Of a DNA stretch of 64,000 nt, positions 13,087 through 24,970 are shown piece after piece. The DNA lies in contig NZ_JBOFTR010000002.1 of NCBI RefSeq assembly GCF_051652165.1, positions 1 through 64,000 of the forward strand. The letters run 5' to 3'. The stretch is from Plesiomonas sp051652165 (GTDB lineage Bacteria; Pseudomonadota; Gammaproteobacteria; Enterobacterales; CAMTGL01). The notes beneath the pieces were generated by a model, which was not told the DNA's origin, did no database searches, and was given only the letters and a program-made list of their open reading frames with translations. The position numbers were made by a program, and so were the translations under genes. Each line of letters begins with the position of its first letter. Position 1 is the first letter of the stretch.

Positions 13087-14709
13087 TTATTTTTTATCGC
13101 GCGAATGTAGACCTTTGCGCTCAAGGCTGCGATAGATAATTTGTTGCTGGATGATAGTCACACAGTTAGAGACTAACCAGTACAGTACCAGACCTGACGG
13201 GAACCACAGGAAAAATACAGTAAACATTATCGGCATAAAGCTCATGACTTTTTGCTGGATAGGATCAGTCACGGCACTTGGTGATAACTTCTGCAAGAAG
13301 AACATTGATACACCCATCAGCAGTGGCAGGATGTAGTACGGATCAGGCGCAGACAGATCGTGAATCCACAGCATAAAAGGTGCATGACGCAGCTCTACTG
13401 ACTCCATCAGCGTCCAATACAGGGCGATGAAAATCGGCATTTGCAAAATGAGAGGTAAGCAACCCCCTAATGGGTTAACTTTCTCTTTCTTGTACAGCTC
13501 CATCATCTCTTGGCTCATGCGCTGGCGATCATCACCGAGACGCTCACGCATTGCTTGCAGTTTGGGCTGTAGCATGCGCATTTTGGCCATAGAGCTATAT
13601 TGTGCTTTGGTCAGCGGATACAAAATTCCTTTCACAATAAAGGTGATCAGAATAATGGCAACGCCCCAGTTACCAACAATGCCATGTAAGAATTGCAGCA
13701 GTTGGAACATTGGTTTAGCTATAAACCATAACCAACCGTAATCGATAGTCAGATCAAGATTAGGGGCCACTTTTTCCATGGCATCTTGCAGTTTTGGCCC
13801 AATCCACAATACGCTGTCGAGATCTTTAGTCTGACCTGCGGCGATAACTGTTTCTGGACCACGGAAGCCCATAAAACCAATACCATTGCTATCACGGCTA
13901 TACAGTTGGTTCGTTTCACCCGCAGGTGGTACCCATGCGGTAGCAAAGTAGTGTTGCATCATAGCAACCCAACCACCTTGGGTTGAAATGGCCAGATTTT
14001 TCTCTGCCATCTCTTTGAAGCTGTATTTTTTATAACGAGTATCAGCAGAAGAGTAAGCGCCACCATGATAGGTAGGCATAGTCAGGCTGCCCCCTTTTTC
14101 GGTGACAGTCTGCTTCATTTGGCCATACAGCTGCACGGTAACTGGTTTATCACTTTGGTTATTGATGCCGTAATTTACATCAACCGCATAGCTATTTGGT
14201 TTTAAAACGAAGGTTTTGGTATAAGTTACCCCGTTTTTGACCATTTTCAGAGGAACGCGCAGTTCAGACTGATTTTGGCCCAACGTAAAGCTATCACCCT
14301 CAATTTGATACTGGGCACGACCAGCGGTCGTGTCGATACCGTCAGTGCCAATTAAACCACTTTGCGCAACATAAGTGTGCTTGGCAGAGTCATTGAGCAA
14401 TACCAGCGGTTGCGTTGAGTTGAGTGATTCTGGGTATTTTAACAGCTCTGCTTTCACCACATCGCCGCCTAAGGTGTCGATAGTCAGACTCAGCACATTG
14501 CTTTGTACTGTAATCAGACGACCTTGAGTGCTGCTATCAAGGGTTTGCGCGCTGTCAGCCTGCGCAGGTACGTCACCTGCTGCTTTTGCTTCAACCTGTT
14601 GTGTTGCTTCAGTAGTAGGATGCTGACCAAAGTCAGTATTCCACTGTTGATACACCAGGAAGGAGACAAAAAGCAGAGCGATGAGAAGGAGGTTACGTTG
14701 GGAATCCAT
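13087..14709 (-). CDS. yidC: Membrane protein insertase YidC
   Basis: YidC inserts and folds inner-membrane proteins, alone or with SecYEG; Fo subunit c is a classic substrate. The N-terminal anchor ([20 protein letters not shown]), a periplasmic domain (about 60-335) and the five-helix C-terminal core with the [19 protein letters not shown] motif are all present. The ATG at 14709 gives 540 residues (548 in E. coli). A TTG two codons earlier overlaps the yidD stop and is less likely. Its neighbours are those found in almost all gammaproteobacteria. Confidence 0.97.
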   Translation of the reverse strand: MDSQRNLLLIALLFVSFLVYQQWNTDFGQHPTTEATQQVEAKAAGDVPAQADSAQTLDSSTQGRLITVQSNVLSLTIDTLGGDVVKAELLKYPESLNSTQPLVLLNDSAKHTYVAQSGLIGTDGIDTTAGRAQYQIEGDSFTLGQNQSELRVPLKMVKNGVTYTKTFVLKPNSYAVDVNYGINNQSDKPVTVQLYGQMKQTVTEKGGSLTMPTYHGGAYSSADTRYKKYSFKEMAEKNLAISTQGGWVAMMQHYFATAWVPPAGETNQLYSRDSNGIGFMGFRGPETVIAAGQTKDLDSVLWIGPKLQDAMEKVAPNLDLTIDYGWLWFIAKPMFQLLQFLHGIVGNWGVAIILITFIVKGILYPLTKAQYSSMAKMRMLQPKLQAMRERLGDDRQRMSQEMMELYKKEKVNPLGGCLPLILQMPIFIALYWTLMESVELRHAPFMLWIHDLSAPDPYYILPLLMGVSMFFLQKLSPSAVTDPIQQKVMSFMPIMFTVFFLWFPSGLVLYWLVSNCVTIIQQQIIYRSLERKGLHSRDKK

Positions 14710-14711
14710 CG

Positions 14712-14969
14712 TCAATGTTCTCTGTTATCGTCGGGTTTGGGGGGAACGGGGTCGTACCCACCTACGTTCAAAGGGTGGCATTTTAATACGCGTTTGATTG
14801 TCAACCAACTACCTTTTACTGCTCCAAACCGGCGCAATGCCTCAATTCCGTAATGTGAGCAGGTAGGTTGAAAGCGACAACGGGGGCCTATCAGTGGGCT
14901 GATAACCCACTGATAGACTTTGATGAATACTATCATCAACCACGCGAGAGGCGAGAATGGCGACGCCAT
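14712..14969 (-). CDS. yidD: Membrane protein insertion efficiency factor YidD
   Basis: YidD is a small membrane-associated protein that assists YidC-dependent insertion. The 85 residues match the E. coli length. The family signature is clear: a hydrophobic N-terminal segment, then [20 protein letters not shown] with its paired cysteines, and a final Cys-His-Pro ([14 protein letters not shown]). Its start overlaps the end of rnpA by 34 bp in another frame, a conserved arrangement, and its stop lies just before yidC. Confidence 0.95.
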   Translation of the reverse strand: MASPFSPLAWLMIVFIKVYQWVISPLIGPRCRFQPTCSHYGIEALRRFGAVKGSWLTIKRVLKCHPLNVGGYDPVPPKPDDNREH

Positions 14970-15292
14970 AATTTACTCAAAAGCTCCGTCAACTCAGGGT
15001 TACTGAGTTCGCCAATGCCTTTTTTAGCTATCACCACAAAGTCTACCGAAGGCAGTTCATGCTGATTAAGGCGAAAGCTTTCTCGAACCAGACGTTTAAT
15101 GCGATTGCGATCATGAGCACGTTTTAAATGTTTCTTCGCGACTGTTAGGCCAAGACGAGCATGATCTAGCGTGTTCGCACGCGCAAGAATTGTGAGTTGG
15201 GGAGAGCCTGCCCGTTGAGGCTGCTGGAAGACGACGCTAAATTGAGCGGGAGTTAACAAACGTAACTCCCGAGGAAAAGCTAACTTAACCAC
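14936..15292 (-). CDS. rnpA: Ribonuclease P protein component
   Basis: This is the basic protein cofactor of RNase P, which trims the 5' leader of precursor tRNAs together with the RNA subunit. The RNR motif ([13 protein letters not shown]) at about 67-79 binds the catalytic RNA, and the protein is rich in Arg and Lys, as expected. Its 118 residues equal the usual length. It lies 18 bp after rpmH and overlaps yidD. The RNA component (rnpB) is not in this window. Confidence 0.96.
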   Translation of the reverse strand: MVKLAFPRELRLLTPAQFSVVFQQPQRAGSPQLTILARANTLDHARLGLTVAKKHLKRAHDRNRIKRLVRESFRLNQHELPSVDFVVIAKKGIGELSNPELTELLSKLWRRHSRLSRG

Positions 15293-15310
15293 ACTATGTT
15301 CAGTGTTCAG

Positions 15311-15445
15311 TTAAGCTGACAGGCTGGCGCGACCTTTAGCACGACGACGACCTAATACTGCACGACCACCTTTAGTGGCCATACGAGCACGGAAGCCGTG
15401 AGCACGGGAACGCTTCAGAACTGACGGTTGGAAAGTGCGTTTCAT
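15311..15445 (-). CDS. rpmH: 50S ribosomal protein L34
   Basis: L34 is one of the smallest ribosomal proteins, part of the large subunit. The translation starts [20 protein letters not shown] and ends RASLSA, 44 residues against 46 in E. coli, with the universally conserved basic core. The ATG is at 15445 and the stop at 15311-15313. It is first in the rpmH-rnpA-yidD-yidC-mnmE run and diverges from dnaA. Two adjacent palindromes lie in its 5' leader. Confidence 0.97.
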   Translation of the reverse strand: MKRTFQPSVLKRSRAHGFRARMATKGGRAVLGRRRAKGRASLSA

Positions 15446-15901
15446 GGCGATTTCTACCTAAATCTGTATTACTGATCAGTAACGTATTACGTAGTCAATA
15501 CGTAATACGACGAGCGCTTGTTCGGCTGACTTATTCTTGCGAACAGGACAGTTTTGAACAAAATGGCGCCTCAAAAGAGGCAGAATTGTAGTGATTGTAC
15601 AATCCTGAGTCAATCGGCATCTGTTCAATAAACATAAGTTTTGCGCTGATTGAGAATTATACGCAAGCTGTGCATAAGTACAAGGATCAGAATGATCCTT
15701 GAGTAAACGGCTGGGTTTTGTTCCATTGGCTGATCATGCTGGGGATCGGATCGCGATTTTTCTGTGGATAACAGAAGATCTTAGCCGGGCTTTAGGCTAT
15801 GATCATCGGTCCTCTGATCGTGATCTGAGGTTAGAGTAGAGATCTTATTTGGGGACTGTGTGTTTCCCTTTTGTATAGGTATTGTTCGAGTGGAGTCCGC
15901 C
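15446..15901. promoter_or_regulatory. Divergent rpmH-dnaA control region
   Basis: This 456-bp region carries no gene. It holds the rpmH leader palindromes (15469-15509), a 12-bp palindrome GATTGTACAATC at 15593-15604, a perfect 9-bp inverted repeat with two GATC sites (15681-15701), and a perfect DnaA box TGTGGATAA at 15763-15771. The box sits about 130 bp before the dnaA start, which fits the DnaA autoregulation known in E. coli. Confidence 0.8.
15469..15509 (-). promoter_or_regulatory. Back-to-back palindromes in the rpmH 5' leader
   Basis: A 14-bp perfect palindrome, TTACTGATCAGTAA (15469-15482), directly abuts an 11-bp perfect stem with loop GTCAA (CGTATTACGTA at 15483-15493 paired with 15499-15509). 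If transcribed, they lie 24 to 64 bases before the rpmH start. No T-run follows, so they do not look like a terminator. They may be an RNA leader structure or a protein-binding site. Confidence 0.5.
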
Positions 15902-17296
15902 GTGTCATCTTCGCTTTGGCAGCAGTGTCTTGCCCAGTTGCAAGAAGAGCTACAAGCCACCGAATTCAGCATGTGGATCCGTCCCCTACAGGCGGAGCTA
16001 CGCGACAATACGTTGACGTTATATGCGCCAAACCGTTTTGTATTGGATTGGGTTCGCGATAAGTACTTAAACAGTATTAATCGCCTGCTAAATGATTATT
16101 GTGGTGCACAAACGCCAGAATTGCGTTTTGAAGTCGGCAGTAAACCTGTTAGCGTTGTGCTGCCAGAGTCTACTTCTGCACGCCCATCTGCACCTGTTGT
16201 TGCAGCAGTTCCGCAACTCAAGTCTGCGCCATCGCGCAGTTGGGATTTAGCACCTGTACGGCCTGATATTCAGCATCGTTCTAATGTAAATCCAAAGCAC
16301 TGCTTTGATAATTTTGTAGAAGGTAAATCAAACCAGCTTGGCCGTGCTGCAGCTCGTCAGGTGGCTGATAATCCCGGTGGGGCGTATAATCCACTGTTTT
16401 TATATGGTGGTACTGGCCTTGGAAAAACCCATCTATTGCATGCGGTAGGTAACGGGATTATTGCCCGTAAGCCGAACGCCAAAGTGGTGTATATGCACTC
16501 TGAGCGGTTTGTGCAAGATATGGTAAAGGCCCTGCAAAACAACGCAATTGAAGAGTTTAAGCGTTACTACCGTTCTGTTGATGCACTGCTCATTGATGAT
16601 ATTCAGTTTTTTGCCAACAAAGAGCGTTCTCAAGAAGAGTTCTTCCACACTTTCAATGCGTTGTTAGAGGGTAATCAGCAGATTATTTTAACCTCTGACC
16701 GTTATCCTAAAGAGATTAACGGAGTGGAAGACCGGCTTAAATCGCGTTTTGGCTGGGGTTTAACGGTTGCTATTGAGCCACCAGAGCTAGAGACGCGGGT
16801 TGCCATTTTGATGAAAAAGGCGGATGAAAATAATATCCGTTTACCCGATGAAGTGGCCTTTTTTATCGCTAAACGCCTGCGCTCGAATGTGCGAGAATTA
16901 GAGGGGGCGTTGAATCGGGTGATTGCCAATGCCAACTTTACTGGTCGGGCAATTACCATTGATTTTGTGCGTGAAGCACTGCGCGATCTGCTGGCTCTGC
17001 AGGAAAAGCTGGTCACTATCGATAATATTCAAAAGACTGTTGCCGAGTACTATAAAATTAAAGTCGCAGATCTGTTGTCAAAACGGCGCTCACGCTCGGT
17101 TGCCCGACCTCGTCAGATGGCGATGGCGTTATCCAAAGAGCTAACTAACCACAGTTTACCTGAAATTGGTGATGCGTTTGGTGGCCGAGACCATACAACT
17201 GTGTTGCATGCTTGCCGCAAGATAGAGCAGTTGCGTGAAGAGAGCCACGATATCAAAGAAGATTACTCTAACTTAATTCGGACATTGTCATCATAA
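15902..17296 (+). CDS. dnaA: Chromosomal replication initiator DnaA
   Basis: DnaA binds DnaA boxes at oriC as an ATP-bound filament and melts the origin. I start it at GTG 15902, giving 464 residues that begin [13 protein letters not shown] after the initiator; GGAG lies six bases before it. Domain I (1-80) binds DnaB and DiaA, a Pro/Ala-rich linker follows, then the AAA+ domain with Walker A GGTGLGKT at 169-176 and the LLIDDIQFF Walker B. The C-terminal domain carries the DnaA signature around [16 protein letters not shown] DnaA box upstream suggests autoregulation. Confidence 0.98.
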   Translation: MSSSLWQQCLAQLQEELQATEFSMWIRPLQAELRDNTLTLYAPNRFVLDWVRDKYLNSINRLLNDYCGAQTPELRFEVGSKPVSVVLPESTSARPSAPVVAAVPQLKSAPSRSWDLAPVRPDIQHRSNVNPKHCFDNFVEGKSNQLGRAAARQVADNPGGAYNPLFLYGGTGLGKTHLLHAVGNGIIARKPNAKVVYMHSERFVQDMVKALQNNAIEEFKRYYRSVDALLIDDIQFFANKERSQEEFFHTFNALLEGNQQIILTSDRYPKEINGVEDRLKSRFGWGLTVAIEPPELETRVAILMKKADENNIRLPDEVAFFIAKRLRSNVRELEGALNRVIANANFTGRAITIDFVREALRDLLALQEKLVTIDNIQKTVAEYYKIKVADLLSKRRSRSVARPRQMAMALSKELTNHSLPEIGDAFGGRDHTTVLHACRKIEQLREESHDIKEDYSNLIRTLSS

Positions 17297-17300
17297 CGCC

Positions 17301-18401
17301 ATGAAATTTATCGTAGAACGTGAACGCCTGCTAAAACCGTTACAGCAGGTTTGCGGAGCTCTAGGTGGGCGACCGTCTTTACCGATTTTAGGCAACTTGT
17401 TATTACAAGTAGCGGAAGGCTGCCTGCTGATTACCGGTACTGATCTGGAAGTTGAGATGGTTGTACGCATCGCCCTGCTGAGTGAACAGCAAAATGGTGC
17501 GGTGACGGTGCCTGCGCGCAAGTTTCTTGATATCTGCCGTGGTCTGCCTGACGGTGCTGAGATTACCGTGCTGCTTGATGGTGATCGGGTTTTGTTGCGC
17601 TCTGGTCGCAGCCGTTTTTCACTCTCAACCCTACCGGCAGCCGACTTTCCCAATTTGGATGATTGGCAAAGTGAAGTTGAATTTGCGCTGCCACAGGCCA
17701 CGTTACGCCGCTTGATTGATGCAACGCAATTTTCAATGGCACATCAAGATGTGCGTTATTACCTGAACGGTATGCTGTTTGAAACTGAAGGTGAAACGCT
17801 GCGAACGGTAGCAACTGATGGCCACCGCTTGGCGGTCTGTAATATGCCTATCGGGCAAGATTTACCGCAGCATTCGGTGATTGTGCCACGTAAAGGGGTG
17901 CTAGAGCTGGTTCGGTTGCTTGATGGCGGGGAGACACCGTTATTATTGAAGATCGGGCGCGGTAATTTACGGGCAATGGTGGGTGATTTTACTTTTACCT
18001 CAAAGTTGGTGGATGGCCGTTTTCCAGACTACCGCCGCGTATTGCCCAAAAATCCGGATAAATCACTAGAAGCTGGCTGTGACGAGCTTAAACAGGCCTT
18101 TTCACGTGCGGCGATTTTATCTAATGAGAAGTTTCGGGGCGTTCGCCTACACATAGCACCAAATTTGCTGAAAATCACTGCCAATAACCCTGAACAAGAG
18201 GAAGCAGAAGAGATCCTCGATGTGGACTATCAAGGGCAAGAGCTAGAAATTGGGTTTAATGTTAGCTACGTGCTGGATGTATTAAATACCCTCAAATGTG
18301 ACCGTGTTCGTTTGCTGTTAAACGATTCAGTATCGAGTGCACAGATTGAAGATTGTGCAAGTGATTCAGCGGCTTATGTCGTGATGCCGATGCGTTTGTA
18401 G
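17301..18401 (+). CDS. dnaN: DNA polymerase III beta sliding clamp
   Basis: The beta clamp is a ring-shaped dimer that tethers DNA polymerases and repair proteins to DNA. Its 366 residues equal the E. coli length and fold as three similar domains. The conserved start MKFIVERERLLKPLQQV, the VATDGHRLA segment and the C-terminal YVVMPMRL, which forms part of the partner-binding pocket, are all there. It lies 4 bp after dnaA and 36 bp before recF, in the standard replication operon. Confidence 0.98.
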   Translation: MKFIVERERLLKPLQQVCGALGGRPSLPILGNLLLQVAEGCLLITGTDLEVEMVVRIALLSEQQNGAVTVPARKFLDICRGLPDGAEITVLLDGDRVLLRSGRSRFSLSTLPAADFPNLDDWQSEVEFALPQATLRRLIDATQFSMAHQDVRYYLNGMLFETEGETLRTVATDGHRLAVCNMPIGQDLPQHSVIVPRKGVLELVRLLDGGETPLLLKIGRGNLRAMVGDFTFTSKLVDGRFPDYRRVLPKNPDKSLEAGCDELKQAFSRAAILSNEKFRGVRLHIAPNLLKITANNPEQEEAEEILDVDYQGQELEIGFNVSYVLDVLNTLKCDRVRLLLNDSVSSAQIEDCASDSAAYVVMPMRL

Positions 18402-18437
18402 TGGCCAACATTGTGACTGACGGCAGTTTTTTTTAAC

Positions 18438-19514
18438 ATGGCGATAACGCGCCTGTTAGTGCAGGATTTTCGTAATATCTCCCATGCAGATCTGACCTTT
18501 GACAGCGGATTTAATTTTCTGGTCGGGGCTAACGGTAGTGGGAAAACCAGTGTGCTTGAGGCGATTTATTACCTTGGGCACGCGCGTTCGTTTAAAAGCC
18601 AGTTGACCAGCCGTGTTATCCAGCATGAACAGCCGCACTTTGTACTGCATGGTCGGGTGCAGGATGGGCAGCATACGGCTTCATTGGGGCTACAAAAAAC
18701 GCGCCAAGGTGAGACGACGGTGCGTATTGATGGGCAAGATGGGCATAAGGTGGCTGAGTTAGCTCAGTTATTGCCTATGCAATTGATTACGCCAGAGGGG
18801 TTTACGCTGTTAAACGGTGGTCCGAAGTATCGGCGTGCATTTCTTGATTGGGGGTTATTCCATGATGAAACGGCGTTTTATCCTGCATGGAGTAATCTTA
18901 AACGTCTGCTCAAACAGCGTAATGCTGCGTTAAAATCGGCACGGCGTTATGCAGAGCTACGCCCTTGGGACCGTGAGCTGGTACAATTAGCAGACAGTGT
19001 CAGCGCATGGCGTAGTGCGTATGCTGAGGCAATTGCCGTAGAGATTCAGCAGACTTGCACGCTATTTTTACCTGAGTTACCCATCAGCGTCAGTTTTCAC
19101 CGCGGCTGGGAGAAAGGCGCTGAGTATGCCGCACTACTAGAGCGTGATTTTGAGCGTGATCGTGCGCTCACTTATACCGCAGTAGGCCCGCACAAGGCGG
19201 ATTTTCGTTTTCGTGTGGCAGGTGCACCGGTAGAAGATGTGTTGTCCCGCGGACAGCTCAAATTGTTGATGTGTGCATTGCGTTTGGCACAAGGGCAATA
19301 CTTGACCCAGCGCAGTGCACGCCAATGTATTTATTTGATTGATGATTTTGCCTCTGAGCTCGACAGCGAACGACGACAGTTGTTGGCTAACAAGCTCAAA
19401 CAGACTGGGGCGCAAGTATTTGTAAGCGCCATTAGTCCTGAACAGATCAGTGATATGACTGGTGAGCAGGGCAAGATGTTCTATGTGGAACAGGGCAAAA
19501 TAAGCGCACAATGA
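18438..19514 (+). CDS. recF: DNA replication and repair protein RecF
   Basis: RecF is an SMC-like ATPase that, with RecO and RecR, loads RecA at single-strand gaps. Walker A GANGSGKT is at residues 30-37, the signature LSRGQLKLL is near residue 269, and Walker B ([12 protein letters not shown]) lies near 295. The 358 residues match the family (357 in E. coli). It is third in the dnaA-dnaN-recF-gyrB operon and is followed by gyrB after 30 bp. Confidence 0.96.
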   Translation: MAITRLLVQDFRNISHADLTFDSGFNFLVGANGSGKTSVLEAIYYLGHARSFKSQLTSRVIQHEQPHFVLHGRVQDGQHTASLGLQKTRQGETTVRIDGQDGHKVAELAQLLPMQLITPEGFTLLNGGPKYRRAFLDWGLFHDETAFYPAWSNLKRLLKQRNAALKSARRYAELRPWDRELVQLADSVSAWRSAYAEAIAVEIQQTCTLFLPELPISVSFHRGWEKGAEYAALLERDFERDRALTYTAVGPHKADFRFRVAGAPVEDVLSRGQLKLLMCALRLAQGQYLTQRSARQCIYLIDDFASELDSERRQLLANKLKQTGAQVFVSAISPEQISDMTGEQGKMFYVEQGKISAQ

Positions 19515-21953
<2,439 letters not shown>

Positions 21954-22029
21954 TTATCGTATTTTTAAGGCCTGTGCGCTGATGTGTGAGTACTGATATT
22001 TACGTGCGCGGGCGTATAAAAAAATACCA

Positions 22030-22060
22030 AAAAAAAGAGCGGGAAACTGCTCTTTTTTTT
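22030..22060 (+). terminator. Intrinsic terminator after gyrB
   Basis: AAAAAAGAGC (22031-22040) pairs with GCTCTTTTTT (22049-22058) around an 8-nt loop, with a run of eight T at the 3' side. It lies about 75 bp past the gyrB stop. The 337-bp gap to glmU holds nothing else I can name; the glmU promoter should lie between here and 22290. Confidence 0.85.
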
Positions 22061-22290
22061 ATGCCTGCGGTTTTGACCCCAGAAATAATAGCTTTAATTA
22101 CAAGTTGTTATGAAGTGTGTCGGTGATCGGCGACAGCTTTTCTTTATTTATTATTAGGTTACACTTCATCCCATCATTAAAAAAATAGAGTGTATGGCAA
22201 GGAAGTGCCACCCGCGTTGTGCTGTTGTTGGCTGCTATCCCCCGTACATCATCTCTGTTTTCTCCTACTTCTTACAAATCAGGTTTCAGC

Positions 22291-23661
22291 ATGACAATTA
22301 AACGTTTTAGTGTGGTCATTCTGGCAGCAGGCAAAGGCACGCGGATGCACTCCGACTTGCCAAAAGTACTACATCCGATCGCCGGAAAGCCGATGGTTTC
22401 GCATGTTATTGATACTGCGCGCAGTATTGGTGCCGAGAACATTCATCTGATCTACGGCCACGGTGGTGATCAACTGCAAGCGCGTTTGAGCGGCGATGAC
22501 CTAAACTGGGTGATCCAAGCTGAGCAGCTGGGTACTGGCCATGCAATGCAACAGGCTGCACCGCATTTTGCCGATGATGAAGTGATCTTGATGCTGTACG
22601 GTGATGTGCCGTTGATCTCGGCCAATACCTTGAAGCGTTTGTTGCAGGCAAAGCCGGTTGATGGCATTGGTTTGCTGACCGCAAAACTGGATAATCCGGC
22701 CGGTTACGGGCGTATTTTACGTGAAAACGGTAAGGTTTCCGGCATTATTGAGCATAAAGATGCCAGCGCCGAGCAGTTGAGTATCCGTGAAGTGAACACC
22801 GGCATTCTGGTGGCTGACGGTAAAAACCTCAAACACTGGTTAAGCCAGCTCAACAATGATAACGCCAAGGGCGAGTATTACATGACCGACGTGATCGCGA
22901 TGGCGCACGTTGAGCAGCATGAAATCGTGGCCGTGCACCCAACTCACTTCTACGAAGTTGAGGGTGTCAACAATCGTCAGCAGTTATCACGTTTAGAGCG
23001 TATTTATCAGCGTGAGCAGAGCGATCGTCTGCTGCTTGAAGGGGTGATGCTGCTTGACCCTGATCGTTTTGATTTACGTGGCACGGTTGAGTGTGGCCGT
23101 GATGTGGTGATCGACACCAACGTTATCCTTGAGGGGCGTGTGGTTCTGGGTAACCGTGTGCGAGTGGGTACCGGTTGTGTGCTGAAAGATTGCGTGATTG
23201 GCGATGATACTGACATTAAGCCATACAGCCTGATTGATGATTCAACAGTAGGCGCGGGTTGTTCTGTCGGCCCTTACGGCCGTTTACGCCCAGGCTCTGT
23301 TATGCAAGATGATGCGCATCTTGGCAATTTTGTTGAGATGAAAAAATCAACGCTCGGTAAAGGTTCGAAAGCCAATCATCTGACCTATTTGGGGGATGCG
23401 GTGATCGGTGAGCGTGTGAATATCGGGGCTGGTACTATCACCTGTAATTATGATGGCGTGAATAAATTCCAGACGGTGATCGGTAATGATGTGTTTGTCG
23501 GCTCGGATACGCAGTTAGTTGCGCCTGTAACAGTAGCCGATGGTGCAACAATTGGTGCCGGTTCGACGGTGACTAAAAATATCGCTGAAAATGAGTTAGT
23601 GATCAGCCGTGTGGCCCAGCGCCATATTCAGGGTTGGCAGCGTCCGGTCAAAAAAGCCTAA
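22291..23661 (+). CDS. glmU: Bifunctional GlmU: GlcN-1-P acetyltransferase and UDP-GlcNAc pyrophosphorylase
   Basis: GlmU makes UDP-N-acetylglucosamine, the precursor of peptidoglycan and lipopolysaccharide, in two steps. The N-terminal uridylyltransferase carries LAAGKGTRM at 11-19. The C-terminal half is a left-handed beta-helix of hexapeptide repeats with the acetyltransferase site ([13 protein letters not shown]). Starting at ATG 22291, with AGG seven bases upstream, it has 456 residues, exactly the E. coli length; an earlier in-frame start at 22219 would add a non-conserved tail. In E. coli glmU adjoins atpC; here it has moved. Confidence 0.97.
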   Translation: MTIKRFSVVILAAGKGTRMHSDLPKVLHPIAGKPMVSHVIDTARSIGAENIHLIYGHGGDQLQARLSGDDLNWVIQAEQLGTGHAMQQAAPHFADDEVILMLYGDVPLISANTLKRLLQAKPVDGIGLLTAKLDNPAGYGRILRENGKVSGIIEHKDASAEQLSIREVNTGILVADGKNLKHWLSQLNNDNAKGEYYMTDVIAMAHVEQHEIVAVHPTHFYEVEGVNNRQQLSRLERIYQREQSDRLLLEGVMLLDPDRFDLRGTVECGRDVVIDTNVILEGRVVLGNRVRVGTGCVLKDCVIGDDTDIKPYSLIDDSTVGAGCSVGPYGRLRPGSVMQDDAHLGNFVEMKKSTLGKGSKANHLTYLGDAVIGERVNIGAGTITCNYDGVNKFQTVIGNDVFVGSDTQLVAPVTVADGATIGAGSTVTKNIAENELVISRVAQRHIQGWQRPVKKA

Positions 23662-23774
23662 TTTTTTATCCGGATGTTCTCAGTGTAAAGCGGCAAGTTT
23701 TAGGCTGAGATGTAAGACAATACGATAAGATGTGGTGATAACACATCAACAACATAGTGCGAAATAATGACATC

Positions 23775-23802
23775 AGGGCTGAGTTTTCTCAGCCCTTTTT
23801 TT
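23775..23802 (+). terminator. Intrinsic terminator after glmU
   Basis: GGGCTGAG (23776-23783) and CTCAGCCC (23788-23795) form a perfect stem with a TTTT loop, followed by seven T. It lies about 115 bp after the glmU stop and separates glmU from the downstream regulator. Confidence 0.88.
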
Positions 23803-24014
23803 ATCGGTATGCACTGAGCGGTATCTGCTCTGCCTGTTCTATTTTTGCCTGATCTATTTTCTTGAGCTAGCCGTACATACCAAGACTTCGCGCTTATGGC
23901 TTTATTGTCTAAAAATCCCTCTGTATGTTTTGTTTTTTGTTTTGATCGCTTCTTGTGGGCTTTGTTTGTACTTTTTTTCATTTTCCCTAGTGGTTGGTGG
24001 AGGGTGTTTTACTG

Positions 24015-24075
24015 TTGATCTTTCGTTTCGTAAGAATATAATGCGTTTTATATTTCGTAAAATGCTTAATCGAAA
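24015..24075 (+). promoter_or_regulatory. Promoter and TTTCG-repeat operator of the glmR-like gene
   Basis: A promoter TTGATC (24015-24020), 16-bp spacer, TATAAT (24037-24042) has a perfect -10. Its spacer contains two tandem TTTCG units (24021-24030). Downstream, TTTCG at 24053-24057 faces CGAAA at 24071-24075. Repeated TTTCG/CGAAA half-sites are typical of DeoR-family operators, so the gene probably represses itself. The rest of the 430-bp glmU-glmR gap shows only the glmU terminator. Confidence 0.55.
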
Positions 24076-24091
24076 CTTTTGGTGGCAGTGC

Positions 24092-24868
24092 ATGAGTAAA
24101 CGCAATACCCAGCAGCGGCGACATACGATTGTTAATTTACTGCGTGAGCAGGGGGAAGTGAGCGTTGATGTGCTTGCCCGCCGTTTTGAAACCTCTGAAG
24201 TGACCATTCGTAAAGATTTGGCTGAGTTAGAGCGTAATGGTTTGCTGTTACGCCGCTACGGTGGTGCGGTGCTGATCCCTCAAGAGTTGGTGAGCGAACC
24301 GGAAGAGGATAAAGTTTCGTTGCAAAAGTTAGCGATAGCGGCGCTGGCTGCGACGCTGATCCGTGATCATAACCGGCTGATTATTGATTCGGGTAGCACG
24401 ACAACAGCGGTGATCCCGCATTTGGCCGGTTATCGTGGTCTGGTGGTGATGACCAATGCGATGAGTGTGGCAGCAGCTTTGCAGGAACTGGAGATCGAGC
24501 CTACTATTTTAATGACCGGCGGAACATGGGATCCGCATTCCGAGTCATTTCAGGGGCAGGTGGCCGAGCAGGTATTGCGCTCGTATGACTTTGATCAGCT
24601 GTTTGTCGGCGCAGCGGGCATTGACCCTGCGCGTGGCACGACAACCTTTAATGAGCTGCTCGGGTTATCGCGGGTGATGGCCGAGGTAGCACGTGAGGTG
24701 ATTGTGCTGGCGGAGTCGCACAAGGTTGGGCGCAAAATTCCTAACTTAGAGTTGCCATGGTCACAGATCACCTGTTTGGTGACCGATCAGGGAATTGACC
24801 CTGACATTAAATTACATATTGAACAGCAGGGTGTGCAGGTTTTGTGCGCACAGGTACCGAGCCTGTAG
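24092..24868 (+). CDS. glmR: DeoR-family transcriptional regulator, GlmR-like
   Basis: This is a repressor of the DeoR/GlpR family, which bind sugar phosphates. The N-terminal winged helix-turn-helix (about 5-60) includes VSVDVLARRFETSEVTIRKD and the RRYGGA wing. The C-terminal sugar-phosphate sensor domain (about 75-250) contains DSGSTTTAVIPHL and the GAAGIDPARGTTTF segment. I start it at ATG 24092 (258 residues); the upstream in-frame extension is low-complexity and overlaps the promoter. Its place between glmU and glmS suggests it controls amino-sugar synthesis, but the ligand and targets are inferred. Confidence 0.8.
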   Translation: MSKRNTQQRRHTIVNLLREQGEVSVDVLARRFETSEVTIRKDLAELERNGLLLRRYGGAVLIPQELVSEPEEDKVSLQKLAIAALAATLIRDHNRLIIDSGSTTTAVIPHLAGYRGLVVMTNAMSVAAALQELEIEPTILMTGGTWDPHSESFQGQVAEQVLRSYDFDQLFVGAAGIDPARGTTTFNELLGLSRVMAEVAREVIVLAESHKVGRKIPNLELPWSQITCLVTDQGIDPDIKLHIEQQGVQVLCAQVPSL

Positions 24869-24970
24869 TGGGCTGCGGCCAGCATGCATGATTGTCAGCG
24901 TTAACCATTGTCAGTGCCAGATGTTGTCGTGATAGACAGGCAGTGATCATTTATCAAGGAATTGAATACG

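Noticed and set aside
22219..22290. Longer GlmU start
   Set aside because: The extra 24 residues are not conserved; ATG 22291 has a ribosome-binding site and gives the standard 456 residues.
23930..24091. N-terminal extension of the DeoR regulator to 312 residues
   Set aside because: The extra residues are hydrophobic low-complexity sequence overlapping the promoter and operator; family members start near MSKRN at 24092.
24869..24970. glmS ribozyme or riboswitch before glmS
   Set aside because: Only 102 bp separate glmR and glmS, with no ribozyme core; such ribozymes are found in Gram-positive relatives, not here.
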